Positions 7,507-15,913 are shown, numbered from the stretch's first letter. The stretch: DNA of 34,120 nt from an uncultured Collinsella sp. (GCA_958354105.1 CATWVA010000020.1:1-34120); one strand, 5' to 3'. A program made the numbers and translations. Notes: a model not told the origin generated them from the sequence alone.

Positions 7507-8844
7507 ATGCAGTTCGATCAGGTGACGGTTATCGGTGGCGGTCTGGCGGGTTCGGAATGCGCGATCCAGCTGGCAGACCGCGGGTTTGCCGTAAAGCTGT
7601 GCGAGATGCGCCCCCAGGTGAGCTCCCCGGCTCACCATACCGATCACCTGGCAGAGCTCGTCTGCTCCAATTCGTTTAAGTCGACCCGTCCAGATTCCGC
7701 TGCTGGCCTACTAAAAGCCGAGCTCGAGCGCATGGGTTCGGTGCTGCTCGATTGTGCCCATCGCGCGGCTGTTCCCGCCGGTGGCGCCCTGGCGGTCGAC
7801 CGCGTCAAGTTTTCCGAGCTTGTCGAGGCCGAGGTTGCCGCCCGTCCCAATATCGAGGTCGTGCACGGCGAGGTCACGCAGATTCCCGAGGGTCACGTGG
7901 TCATTGCCGCCGGCCCCTTGTGCTCGCCGGCGCTGAGCGATGAGGTCATGAAACTCGTCGGCGGCGACGCTCTTGCGTTCTTCGATGCCGCGGCTCCGAT
8001 CGTCGATGCCTCCACGCTCGATATGGACGTGCTGTTCTCGCAGTCGCGCTACGAGGAGCAGGGGAGCGGCGACTATCTCAACGCCCCGCTCAACAAGGAG
8101 GAGTACGAGGCCTTTATCGAGGCGCTTACCACGGCCGACCGCGTGGTGCTCAAAGACTTTGAGGGCGGCGATCTGTTCCAGGCCTGCCAGCCCGCCGAGG
8201 AGGTCGCGCGCACGGGCAAGGATGCCATCCGCTTTGGTGCCATGAAGCCCGTCGGCCTCACCGACCCGCGTACCGGACGTCGCCCCTGGGCGGCGATTCA
8301 GCTGCGTGCCGAGAACAAGGAGAAGACCGCCTATAACCTGGTGGGCTTCCAGACCAACCTGACCTTTGGCGAGCAGAAGCGCGTCTTCCATATGGTGCCG
8401 GGCCTGGAGAACGCTGAGTTCTTCCGCTACGGTGTCATGCACCGCAACACCTTTGTCGACGCCCCGCACGTGCTCGATGGCACCTTTGCCGTGCCCGGTA
8501 CCGGCGTGCGCCTGGCCGGTCAGATCACCGGCACCGAGGGGTACATGGAAGCCGTGGCGACAGGTCTGCTCGCGGCGCTCAACACCTATGCCGAGGCTAT
8601 CGGTGCCGCGGGCATCGAGTTGCCGCGTGTTGGCGCCCTGGGTGCGCTCGTGGGCTATGCGACCGATCCTGCCACCGTGGGCTATCAGCCTATGCATGTC
8701 AACTTTGGCCTGGTGCCGCCGCTCGAGGACGGTAAGCGCCGCAGCAAGCGCGACCGCTACCAGGCCTATGCGGACCGTGCGCTCGAGGCCCTTGATGCCT
8801 ATCTGGCCACTCGCCCCGATCTGTTTGGAGGCGACCGGTCATAG
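7507..8844 (+). CDS. trmFO: Methylenetetrahydrofolate-tRNA uracil-54 C5-methyltransferase TrmFO
   Basis: A flavoenzyme that makes 5-methyluridine at position 54 of tRNA, using methylenetetrahydrofolate as carbon donor. The 445-residue protein starts with the FAD-binding motif VIGGGLAGSE. It has ELVCSNSFKS with C53 and FQACQPAEEVARTG with C227, matching the two conserved cysteines of Bacillus TrmFO. GFQTNLTFGEQKRVF and the C-terminal GAL..Y......YQPMHVNFGL are also typical. ATG at 7507 follows GAAAGGTG by 7 bases; an in-frame TTG at 7501 is less likely. The adjacent xerC is a Firmicute-like arrangement. In Bacillus topA sits between dprA and trmFO, but it is absent here. Confidence 0.96.
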   Translation: MQFDQVTVIGGGLAGSECAIQLADRGFAVKLCEMRPQVSSPAHHTDHLAELVCSNSFKSTRPDSAAGLLKAELERMGSVLLDCAHRAAVPAGGALAVDRVKFSELVEAEVAARPNIEVVHGEVTQIPEGHVVIAAGPLCSPALSDEVMKLVGGDALAFFDAAAPIVDASTLDMDVLFSQSRYEEQGSGDYLNAPLNKEEYEAFIEALTTADRVVLKDFEGGDLFQACQPAEEVARTGKDAIRFGAMKPVGLTDPRTGRRPWAAIQLRAENKEKTAYNLVGFQTNLTFGEQKRVFHMVPGLENAEFFRYGVMHRNTFVDAPHVLDGTFAVPGTGVRLAGQITGTEGYMEAVATGLLAALNTYAEAIGAAGIELPRVGALGALVGYATDPATVGYQPMHVNFGLVPPLEDGKRRSKRDRYQAYADRALEALDAYLATRPDLFGGDRS

Positions 8845-9761
8845 CCTTTGACCTGTACGACACCGTCGACTCGTTTATCGCCTATATCTCACGTGTCGAG
8901 GGACTTTCTCCCAACACGGTGACGGCCTATGGCTCGAGGCTGGAGCGCTTCGCTGCCTGGTGCGAGCGCGAGGATATCGATGCCTTCGCTGCCGACGTGC
9001 GCACCATTCGTCGCTATCTTGCCGAGCTTTCGCGTGAGCAGGTGGCTCCCCGAACGCTTGCGGCGCACCTGTCGGCTATCCGATCTCTCTATCGCTGGAT
9101 GGCTGCCGAGGGGATTGTCGAGGGCGATGCGGTCTCGGCGATCGCATCGCCCAAGCTGCCGCGTGACCTGCCGGGCGTCCTTACAACCCAGCAGGTCGAG
9201 GCGCTGCTCAAGACGCCTGATAGCTCGACGCCTGCGGGACTGCGCGATGCGGCGATGCTCGAGCTGCTCTACGCCTCGGGTGCTCGTATCTCTGAGCTCG
9301 CAGCACTCAATGTGGAGTCTATCGCTTGGTCCGAACGCACGTTGCGCCTGTGGGGCAAGGGGAGCAAGGAACGTATCGTCCCTCTGTATCGTCGTGCGCT
9401 CGAGGTGACGCGTCTCTATATTGAGGATGGGAGGCCGGAGTTGCTCGCTCGGGCAAAGCGCCGTGATCTCGCTACCGGGCCGCATCCGCTGCTTATATCG
9501 GCGCGCGGCAATCGCATGAGTGCCGCCATCCTCCGGCGGCGGTTCCATACGCTGGCGACGCTCGCCGGCATTCCAGCCGACATCGCCCCGCATGCGATGC
9601 GCCATACCTTTGCGACCGACTTGCTCGAGGGCGGTGCGGACCTGCGCTCAGTTCAAGAGCTGCTGGGTCATGCGAGCTTGTCCACGACGCAGATCTACAC
9701 GCATCTCACACCCGATCGGCTTAAACGTGCCGTGGCTCAAGCCCATCCCCGAGGCGAATAG
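8841..9761 (+). CDS. xerC: Tyrosine recombinase XerC/XerD family, probable ATA start
   Basis: Site-specific recombinase of the Xer type, expected to resolve chromosome dimers at dif. Catalytic residues are complete: R149 in SGARISEL, lysine in GKGSKER, HAMRHTF, LLGHASLSTTQIY and the tyrosine of IYTHL. The first ATG/GTG/TTG in frame is GTG at 8919, but homology begins upstream: the 26 codons before it encode FIAYISRVEGLSPNT, a canonical Xer core-binding start. The frame is open back to a stop at 8793 with no ATG/GTG/TTG. ATA at 8841 follows GGAGG (8827-8831) by 9 bases and overlaps the trmFO stop as ATAG, so it is taken as the start, giving 306 residues. XerC rather than XerD is inferred from the trmFO neighbour. 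Confidence 0.88.
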   Translation: MAFDLYDTVDSFIAYISRVEGLSPNTVTAYGSRLERFAAWCEREDIDAFAADVRTIRRYLAELSREQVAPRTLAAHLSAIRSLYRWMAAEGIVEGDAVSAIASPKLPRDLPGVLTTQQVEALLKTPDSSTPAGLRDAAMLELLYASGARISELAALNVESIAWSERTLRLWGKGSKERIVPLYRRALEVTRLYIEDGRPELLARAKRRDLATGPHPLLISARGNRMSAAILRRRFHTLATLAGIPADIAPHAMRHTFATDLLEGGADLRSVQELLGHASLSTTQIYTHLTPDRLKRAVAQAHPRGE

Positions 9762-9810
9762 TGGCTGGGACGTCCCGCGCCGCACTCAGGTGTGTGGTTT
9801 TGATTGCGGG

Positions 9811-9839
9811 TTGGCAGGAAGAAGCATTCCTGCTATCAT
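9811..9839 (+). promoter_or_regulatory. Promoter for rpsB-tsf
   Basis: TTGGCA at 9811-9816, a 17-bp spacer and TATCAT at 9834-9839, with an extended -10 TGC in front. This is the best promoter in the window. It predicts a leader of about 135 nt. Confidence 0.8.
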
Positions 9840-9897
9840 TCATCGGGTTGCTTCACGGCAACATGTTTTTATCACGCACGCGCGGCTACTTCATACC

Positions 9898-9968
9898 GTG
9901 GTGCCCGGGCTTTGGTAGCACATGTCCGGGTTGGTTTTGGAGGATGACCCCGCGCGGAGGCAAACCAC
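9898..9968 (+). promoter_or_regulatory. Possible S2 leader structure
   Basis: GTGGTGCC (9898-9905) can pair with GGC-AA-ACCAC (9959-9968). That closes a 71-nt domain that ends right against the AGGAGGT ribosome site. An alternative stem inside is CCCGG (9904-9908) with CCGGG (9926-9930). A translational feedback site for S2 is inference. Confidence 0.3.
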
Positions 9969-9980
9969 AGGAGGTTTAAC

Positions 9981-10709
9981 ATGGCTACCAAGATTAATAT
10001 CCGCACCCTGCTCGAGGCCGGCTGCCACTTCGGTCACCAGACCCGTCGCTGGAACCCCAAGATGAAGCCGTTCATCTTCGGTGAGCGCAACGGCATCTAC
10101 ATCCTTGACCTCAAGCAGACCATCCTCGACGCCGACCAGGCCTACACTTTTGTCAAGAACGTCGCCAAGGGTGGCAATGTGCTGTTCGTCGGCACCAAGA
10201 AGCAGGCTCAGGAGGCCGTCAAGAACGCTGCTGAGCGCGCCAACATGCCTTACATCAACCAGCGTTGGCTCGGCGGTATGCTGACCAACTTCGTCACCAT
10301 CCGCTCCCGCATCAACCGCATGGAGGAGCTCGAGGCCATGGTCGAGGACGGCCGCATGGCTGTTCTGCCCAAGAAGGAGCAGGCTGTTCTTGGTAAGGAG
10401 CTCACCAAGCTCCAGACCAACCTCGGTGGCGCCCGCGACATGAAGGGTCTGCCCCAGGCTCTCTTCGTCATCGACACCAAGCGCGAGGAGAACGCCATCA
10501 AGGAGGCCCAGCGCCTGAACATCCCCGTCGTCGCCCTGATCGACACCAACTCCGATCCCGACGAGGTCGAGTACGGCATCCCCTGCAACGATGACGCTAT
10601 TTCCGCTGTCACCCTTATGTGCGAGCTCATGGCTGACGCCTGCCTCGCTGGCTCCGGCAAGGAGCAGGTCTCCGAGGCCGAGATGGCCGCTGAGCCCAAG
10701 GCCGAGTAA
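9981..10709 (+). CDS. rpsB: Small subunit ribosomal protein S2
   Basis: The 242-residue product is a full-length S2, one of the last proteins to join the 30S subunit. Diagnostic segments are LLEAGCHFGHQTRRWNPKMK, FGERNGIYILDLKQT, GTKKQAQ, INQRWLGGMLTNF, LGGARDM, LFVIDTKREENAIKEA and IPVVALIDTNSDPDEVEYGIPCNDDA. ATG at 9981 is preceded by AGGAGGT. It pairs with tsf in the nearly universal rpsB-tsf order. A strong promoter and a long leader precede it, and the terminator after tsf closes the unit. Confidence 0.98.
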   Translation: MATKINIRTLLEAGCHFGHQTRRWNPKMKPFIFGERNGIYILDLKQTILDADQAYTFVKNVAKGGNVLFVGTKKQAQEAVKNAAERANMPYINQRWLGGMLTNFVTIRSRINRMEELEAMVEDGRMAVLPKKEQAVLGKELTKLQTNLGGARDMKGLPQALFVIDTKREENAIKEAQRLNIPVVALIDTNSDPDEVEYGIPCNDDAISAVTLMCELMADACLAGSGKEQVSEAEMAAEPKAE

Positions 10710-10754
10710 ATCAGTCTTAGTTAATTCTTTTTCATCTCTTTGAAAGGAACCACA

Positions 10755-11624
10755 ATGGCCCAGATTACCGCCGCTATGGTCAAGCAGCTCCGCGAGATGA
10801 CCGACTCCCCGATGATGGAGTGCAAGAAGGCTCTCGTCGAGGCTGACGGCGACATGGACGCCGCTGTCGACGTTCTGCGCAAGAACGGCCTCGCCAAGGC
10901 TGCCAAGAAGGCTGGCCGCGAGACCAACGAGGGCGCTGTCGCCGCGTTCGTCTCCGAGGATGGCAAGACCGGCGCTCTGCTCGAGCTCTCCTGCGAGACC
11001 GACTTTGTTGGCTCCAACGCCAAGTTCACCGGCTTTGCTTCCAAGGTCGCTGAGGTTGTCGCTACCACCGAGCCTGCTGATGTCGACGCTCTGCTCGAGA
11101 AGCCGATGGGCGAGGAGACCGTTTCCTCCGAGCTCACCGAGATGATTCACATCATGGGCGAGAACATGAAGATCTCCCGTTTCGCCGCCCGCAAGGCCGA
11201 GAACGGCGCTCTCGCTTCTTACATCCACATGGGTGGTAAGATCGGCGTCCTCGTCGAGTTCGCCTTCGAGAAGGCCGAGACCGCTCAGGCTGAGTCCTTT
11301 AAGACCTTTGCTCACGACGTTGCCCTTCAGGTTGCCGCCGTCGCCCCGATCTGCGCTACCCGCGATCAGGTTCCGGCCGAGACCGTCGAGCACGAGAAGC
11401 AGATCTACATGGCTCAGGCTGCCGAGTCCGGCAAGCCCGAGGCTATCCAGGAGAAGATGGCTGTCGGCCGTCTGGAGAAGTTCTATAAGCAGTCCGTGCT
11501 CACCGAGCAGGAGTTCATCAAGGACAGCTCCCTCACCATCAAGAAGTACGCTGAGCAGGTCTCCAAGGAGCTTGGCGACACCATTACCGTCGTTGCCTTC
11601 GATCGTCTGGTCCGTGGCGAGTAA
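10755..11624 (+). CDS. tsf: Elongation factor Ts
   Basis: EF-Ts is the nucleotide exchange factor that recycles EF-Tu-GDP. The 289-residue protein begins AQITAAMVKQLREMTDSPMMECKKALVEADGDMDAAVDVLR, the UBA-like N-domain. It continues with the core signature LLELSCETDFVGSN, and further on HIMGENMKI and LEKFYKQSVLTEQEFI. ATG at 10755 is chosen because GAAAGGA lies 6 bases before it; an in-frame start five codons upstream lacks a site. It follows rpsB by 45 bases without a terminator, so the two are co-transcribed. Confidence 0.98.
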   Translation: MAQITAAMVKQLREMTDSPMMECKKALVEADGDMDAAVDVLRKNGLAKAAKKAGRETNEGAVAAFVSEDGKTGALLELSCETDFVGSNAKFTGFASKVAEVVATTEPADVDALLEKPMGEETVSSELTEMIHIMGENMKISRFAARKAENGALASYIHMGGKIGVLVEFAFEKAETAQAESFKTFAHDVALQVAAVAPICATRDQVPAETVEHEKQIYMAQAAESGKPEAIQEKMAVGRLEKFYKQSVLTEQEFIKDSSLTIKKYAEQVSKELGDTITVVAFDRLVRGE

Positions 11625-11647
11625 ATAAGCTCTTGTAGCTGGTAATG

Positions 11648-11682
11648 AGCAGGCTGTGGGTTTTACTCACAGCCTGCTTTTT
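11648..11682 (+). terminator. Intrinsic terminator after tsf
   Basis: AGCAGGCTGTG (11648-11658) pairs perfectly with CACAGCCTGCT (11668-11678), a 9-nt loop between, followed by TTTT. It separates rpsB-tsf from pyrH. Confidence 0.93.
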
Positions 11683-11706
11683 CATGGCTCCCCGTTAAGC
11701 CTTTGT

Positions 11707-11712
11707 TATCAT
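11707..11712 (+). promoter_or_regulatory. Possible -10 box for the pyrH cluster
   Basis: TATCAT here matches the -10 seen before rpsB and adhE and lies just after the tsf terminator, where the pyrH-proS run needs a promoter. No good -35 is visible. Confidence 0.4.
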
Positions 11713-11741
11713 ATTGAGAGTCTAATTAAAGGAGGATCGCT

Positions 11742-12464
11742 TTGTCCGACATCCGATATAAACGCGTGCTTCTTAAGCTTTCCGGCGAAGCACTGATGGG
11801 CGACGGCCAATATGGCATCGACCCCAAGGTTACCGACCATCTTGCCAAGCAGGTCAAGGAGCTGCTCGCCGTTGGCCATGAGGTCGGCGTCGTTGTCGGC
11901 GGTGGCAATATTTTCCGCGGCATGGCCGGCGCTGCCGGTGGCATGGAGCGTGCTCAGGCCGACTACATGGGCATGCTTGCAACCGTTATGAACGCGCTCG
12001 CCCTGCAGGATGCCTTCGAGCACAACGATGTTCCCTGCCGCGTGATGAGCGCTATCCAGATGAACGAGATCTGCGAGCCCTATATTCGTCGCCGCGCTAT
12101 CAACCATCTGTCCAAGGGCAACGTCGTCATCTTCGCTGCCGGTTCGGGCAATCCGTACTTTACGACCGACACCGCCGCGGCTCTTCGTGCGTGCGAGATT
12201 GGCGCCGAGATTCTGATTAAAGCCACCAAGGTTGACGGCATCTACGACAAGGATCCCGTCAAGTGCGCCGATGCCGTCCGTTTTGACAAGATTACCTATC
12301 ACGAGGTTCTCGTCCGCGGTCTGCAGGTTATGGATTCCACGGCTACGGCACTGTGCCAGGATAACCGTATGCCGATTTTGGTCCTCAACATCGATGGCGA
12401 GGACACTGTCAAGCGCGCGCTTTCGGGTGAGCCCGTCGGCACGCTCGTCTATCAGGAGGATTAA
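11742..12464 (+). CDS. pyrH: UMP kinase
   Basis: Phosphorylates UMP to UDP, the step after the pyr operon found later in this window. The 240-residue protein is a bacterial hexameric UMP kinase of the amino-acid-kinase fold. Visible segments are RVLLKLSGEAL (phosphate loop), VGVVVGGGNIFRG, ATVMNALALQD, FAAGSGNPYFTTDTAAALRA, KATKVDGIYDKDP and VMDSTATALCQDN. The start is TTG at 11742, supported by AAAGGAGG 6 bases upstream and by family alignment; no ATG fits. It heads the pyrH-frr-uppS-cdsA-dxr-rseP-ispG-proS run, whose order matches that of Bacillus. Confidence 0.97.
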   Translation: MSDIRYKRVLLKLSGEALMGDGQYGIDPKVTDHLAKQVKELLAVGHEVGVVVGGGNIFRGMAGAAGGMERAQADYMGMLATVMNALALQDAFEHNDVPCRVMSAIQMNEICEPYIRRRAINHLSKGNVVIFAAGSGNPYFTTDTAAALRACEIGAEILIKATKVDGIYDKDPVKCADAVRFDKITYHEVLVRGLQVMDSTATALCQDNRMPILVLNIDGEDTVKRALSGEPVGTLVYQED

Positions 12465-12466
12465 GC

Positions 12467-13003
12467 ATGGCAGAGAACATCACCGCCCATATGGACAAGT
12501 CGCTCGAGTCCCTCAAGCATAACTTCTCCAAGGTTCGTACCGGCCGCGCCAATGCCAACATTCTGTCCGACATCACCGTCGATTATTACGGTGTTCCCAC
12601 GCCGGTCACGCAGGTTGCCGCCGTCAAGACCCCCGAGGCCCACATGCTGCTCATCGAGCCGTGGGACAAGGCACTCATCAATGCTATCGTCAAGGCCATC
12701 GGCGCTTCCGATCTGGGTATTACCCCCAACTCCGATGGCACCGTCGTTCGTCTGCCGTTCCCGGCCCCCACTGAGGAGCGCCGTCGCGAGCTCGTCAAGG
12801 AGTGCCGCGAGTACGCCGAGCAGGCCAAGGTGTCTATCCGTAACATCCGTCGCGACTTCAACAACAAGCTCGAGCGCGATGAGGAGCTCACCGAGGACGA
12901 TGTCCGTCGCGAGCAGGCCAAGGTCCAGAAGCACACCGATGAGTATGTCGCCAAGGTGGAGGAGCTTCTGAAGGAAAAAGAAGCCGAGGTCATGGAGATC
13001 TAA
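12467..13003 (+). CDS. frr: Ribosome recycling factor
   Basis: Splits post-termination ribosomes together with EF-G. The 178-residue product is slightly short of the usual 185. It shows the family pattern: MDKSLESLKHNFSKVRTGRANANIL, VDYYGVPTPVTQVA, LLIEPWDKALINAI, GITPNSDGTVVRLPFPAPTEERRRELVK, and a C-terminal coiled helix ending KEAEVMEI. It begins 3 bases after the pyrH stop, with AGGAGG inside the pyrH end. pyrH-frr adjacency is very common in bacteria. Confidence 0.98.
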   Translation: MAENITAHMDKSLESLKHNFSKVRTGRANANILSDITVDYYGVPTPVTQVAAVKTPEAHMLLIEPWDKALINAIVKAIGASDLGITPNSDGTVVRLPFPAPTEERRRELVKECREYAEQAKVSIRNIRRDFNNKLERDEELTEDDVRREQAKVQKHTDEYVAKVEELLKEKEAEVMEI

Positions 13004-13004
13004 G

Positions 13005-13799
13005 GTGCAATACGACGAGCATAAACTGGTCGAGTACTTTGCCGACGCCCCTGCGGGCGTCGGTTTTTCCGACCTTGACCTCAATAACATTCCGCACCAT
13101 ATCTCGTGCATCATGGACGGCAACGGTCGTTGGGCCACGTCGCGCGGTCTTGCACGCACCGAGGGTCATAAGGCAGGTATCGTCTCGTTGCGCGAGATCA
13201 TTACCGCCTGCGTGCGCCTGGGCGTCGACGTGCTTTCTGCCTATGCGTTTTCTACCGAAAACTGGAACCGTCCGCAGCATGAGGTCAACGTCTTGATGCA
13301 TCTGTTTGCCAAGACGTTTATCGACGAGCTGCCGCTTCTGAAGCGCGAAAACGTGCGCGTTGTCTTTTTGGGCGACATTTCCGCGCTGCCCAAGAAGACC
13401 CGCGACGTTTTTGAACGCGGTCTTGCCGAGTGCGCCAATCACACCGGTATGACGCTGGCGCTTGCCGTCAACTACGGCGCGCGTGCCGAGATTACCCGCG
13501 CTGTCCGTCAAATCGCACTCGACACTGCCGCCGGTAAGATCGATCCTGCCACAATTGATGACGACATGGTGGCTTCCCATCTCTATACCGCCGGCCTTCC
13601 CGATCCTGAGCTTGTGATTCGCACCTCTGGTGAGCTGCGCCTTTCGAACTATCTGCTGTGGCAGGTGGCTTATTCCGAATTCTACGTCACCGATACCTAT
13701 TGGCCCGACTTTGATCGTTGGGGCCTTGTCGACGCCATTTTGGCCTATCAGGGCCGTGACCGTAGGTTTGGTGGACTGAGCAAGACCGAGGAGGCTTAA
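13005..13799 (+). CDS. uppS: Undecaprenyl diphosphate synthase family isoprenyl transferase
   Basis: Cis-prenyltransferase that extends farnesyl diphosphate to the C55 lipid carrier for peptidoglycan and other wall polymers. The 264-residue protein has the catalytic motif CIMDGNGRWA with D38, followed by RTEGHKAG. It also has YAFSTENWNRP, AVNYGARAEI, and the C-terminal PELVIRTSGELRLSNYLLWQVAYSEFYVTDTYWPDF. About 30 N-terminal residues precede the core. The start is GTG, one base after the frr stop, with GGAG in the frr end. Product chain length cannot be fixed from sequence. It sits beside cdsA and dxr, which serve lipid and isoprenoid supply. Confidence 0.96.
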   Translation: MQYDEHKLVEYFADAPAGVGFSDLDLNNIPHHISCIMDGNGRWATSRGLARTEGHKAGIVSLREIITACVRLGVDVLSAYAFSTENWNRPQHEVNVLMHLFAKTFIDELPLLKRENVRVVFLGDISALPKKTRDVFERGLAECANHTGMTLALAVNYGARAEITRAVRQIALDTAAGKIDPATIDDDMVASHLYTAGLPDPELVIRTSGELRLSNYLLWQVAYSEFYVTDTYWPDFDRWGLVDAILAYQGRDRRFGGLSKTEEA

Positions 13800-13801
13800 T
13801 C

Positions 13802-14701
13802 GTGTCCGATCGTCCCAAGGCATCTGCTCCCAAGACGCCTGCGCGCAAAGCTGCCACTGCGGGAGCGCCTGCAGCGAAGAGCGGCACCGGTTCGTGGCTG
13901 GCGGGCTTTATTACCCGTGCCGCCGCCGGTATCGTCTACGCCGTTGTCTTTATCCTGTGCCTGGTTTTGGGTATCGTGCCCACGGCCATCTTTGTTTCTG
14001 TCATGAGCGGTCTGTGCTGCTATGAGTTTTTCCGTATGACAAGGCTCGATGGCAAGATGGCTAACGAGCGCATGGGTATCGCTGCCGCCGTACTCTTTCC
14101 GCTGTCGGCGTTGGGCGATTCGATGTTGCTGAATGCCCTGCTTTTTGCCTTGATGCTCGCTGTGGGCATTTGGTATGTCTGGTCGCCGCGTACCCGCATC
14201 TCTGATGTGGCCGTGACGCTCATGGGCCCCATCTACACTGGCTTTATGCTGTCGGCTATCGTGCTGCTGCGCGATGCCGTGCCCGGTTTTGCCGGTGCCC
14301 TGCTTTCAGTGGGCGTTTGCGCGTCCCTTTGGGTCTCCGATTCGTTTGCCTACATCGTGGGCAGCCGTATCGGCAAGCACAAGATGGTTCCCAAGATCTC
14401 TCCCAAAAAGAGCTGGGAGGGGTTTGCCGGCGGCATCCTGGGCTCGGTTTTGATTTGGCTCATCCTGTGGACGACGCACTTCTACAAGCTCAGCCTGCCC
14501 TATGCGCTGCTGTGCGGCGTGGTCGTGTCCATTCTGGGCGTTATCGGCGACCTTATCGAGTCGCGCATCAAGCGCGGTGTGGGCGTCAAGGATTCCGGCA
14601 ACCTTATCCCGGGCCACGGCGGCATGCTCGATCGTAGCGATTCGCTTATCTTCGGCTGCATCACCGCGCAGCTGTTGCTGATGATCGGAGGCGTGCTGTA
14701 A
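13802..14701 (+). CDS. cdsA: Phosphatidate cytidylyltransferase
   Basis: Integral membrane enzyme making CDP-diacylglycerol from CTP and phosphatidic acid, the branch point for phospholipids. The 299-residue protein has a polar, alanine- and lysine-rich N-terminus of about 35 residues followed by several hydrophobic segments. It carries the family signature near the end: DSFAYIVGSRIGKHKM, ISPKKSWEGFAGG, GDLIESRIKRGVGVKDSGNLIPGHGGMLDRSDSL. The start is GTG with GAGGAGG upstream, two bases after the uppS stop. Its TAA overlaps the ATG of dxr by one base. Confidence 0.96.
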   Translation: MSDRPKASAPKTPARKAATAGAPAAKSGTGSWLAGFITRAAAGIVYAVVFILCLVLGIVPTAIFVSVMSGLCCYEFFRMTRLDGKMANERMGIAAAVLFPLSALGDSMLLNALLFALMLAVGIWYVWSPRTRISDVAVTLMGPIYTGFMLSAIVLLRDAVPGFAGALLSVGVCASLWVSDSFAYIVGSRIGKHKMVPKISPKKSWEGFAGGILGSVLIWLILWTTHFYKLSLPYALLCGVVVSILGVIGDLIESRIKRGVGVKDSGNLIPGHGGMLDRSDSLIFGCITAQLLLMIGGVL

Positions 14702-15888
14702 TGTCCTTCCAGACGACGTATGGCTCCGATGGACGTCTCCGTGTTGCCATCCTGGGCTGTACGGGCTCTATCGGCACCCAGGCGCTCGATGTGTGCCGCC
14801 AGCATGCCGATCGCCTGCAGGTGACGGCGCTGTCCGTTAACTCCAGTACCTCCGAGCTCGTTGCCGCTGCCCGCGAGTTTTCGGTTCCGGCGGTTGCCGT
14901 GGCCGATATCGCTCATGGCGATGACGCCGTGCTGCAGGAGTTGCCCGAGGGAACGAAGCTCGGCGTTGGCGCGCAGGCGGTTTGCGAGCTCGCGCGTCGC
15001 GACGATGTCGACTGCGTGCTCGTCGCTATTGTGGGTGCCGCCGGTCTCGAGGCGAGCCATGCGGCCTTGACCTCGAATAAGCGCCTTGCCCTTGCCAACA
15101 AGGAGTCCCTCGTCGTCGGTGGCGACTTGCTTATGCCGTTGGCGCAACCGGGCCAGCTTATTCCAGTCGACTCTGAGCACTCCGCCATCTACCAGTGCTA
15201 TCTGGGGGAGAACCCACGCGAGGCCCACTGCATTTGGCTCACCTGCTCGGGCGGTCCGTTCTTTGGCCGCACGCGCGACGAGCTCAATCGCGTGACGCGT
15301 GCCGATGCCCTCGCACATCCCACGTGGGCCATGGGCGCCAAGATCACCATCGACTCCGCCACCCTCATGAACAAGGGCCTGGAGCGAATTGAGGCCATGC
15401 ATCTGTTTAACTGCAACCTCGATTTCATTAACGTGGTCGTGCAGCGTCAGTCCAAGATTCACTCTATGGTCGAGTTCGCCGACGGCTCCGTGATGGCGCA
15501 TCTCGGTGCTTCCGACATGCGTATTCCCATCCAGTTCGCGTTCTCGTATCCCGAGCGTTGGGATACCCCGGCGCCTCGTATCGATTTCCGCGAGCTGGGG
15601 CAGCTCACGTTTGATGCTGCCGACATGGATACCTTCCGCTGTCTGGCACTGGCCGAGCGTGCCGGCAAGACGGGTGGCACCATGCCGTGCGTGCTCAATG
15701 CCGCCAACGAGGTCGCCGTCGATGCCTTCCTGCACGATGGCTGCAGCTTTACCGATATCGATCGCATTGTGGAATCCTGCATGGACGCCCACGATATGCA
15801 GGCGGTCGATTCGTTTGAGCAGCTTCGCGACATCGATGCGTGGGCGCGTGAAAAGGCTGCGCAGGTGCTCGCCGCAACCCGTTCCTAA
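14701..15888 (+). CDS. dxr: 1-deoxy-D-xylulose 5-phosphate reductoisomerase
   Basis: First committed enzyme of the MEP isoprenoid pathway, reducing DXP to MEP with NADPH and a divalent metal. The 395-residue protein has the NADPH motif LGCTGSIGTQALDV near the N-terminus, and LALANKESLVVGG. The metal and substrate site DSEHSAIYQC places D157 and E159. Further motifs are TCSGGPF, HPTWAMGAKITIDSATLMNKGLE and VVQRQSKIHSMVEF. It shares one base with cdsA (TAATG). Together with ispG two genes downstream it shows that isoprenoids come from the MEP pathway. Confidence 0.97.
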   Translation: MSFQTTYGSDGRLRVAILGCTGSIGTQALDVCRQHADRLQVTALSVNSSTSELVAAAREFSVPAVAVADIAHGDDAVLQELPEGTKLGVGAQAVCELARRDDVDCVLVAIVGAAGLEASHAALTSNKRLALANKESLVVGGDLLMPLAQPGQLIPVDSEHSAIYQCYLGENPREAHCIWLTCSGGPFFGRTRDELNRVTRADALAHPTWAMGAKITIDSATLMNKGLERIEAMHLFNCNLDFINVVVQRQSKIHSMVEFADGSVMAHLGASDMRIPIQFAFSYPERWDTPAPRIDFRELGQLTFDAADMDTFRCLALAERAGKTGGTMPCVLNAANEVAVDAFLHDGCSFTDIDRIVESCMDAHDMQAVDSFEQLRDIDAWAREKAAQVLAATRS

Positions 15889-15913
15889 CCCATAAGGATT
15901 GCTTTTTCGTTTT

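Noticed and set aside
8919..9761. GTG at 8919 as the start of xerC
   Set aside because: It would remove 26 codons encoding the conserved beginning of the Xer core-binding domain and has no good ribosome site.
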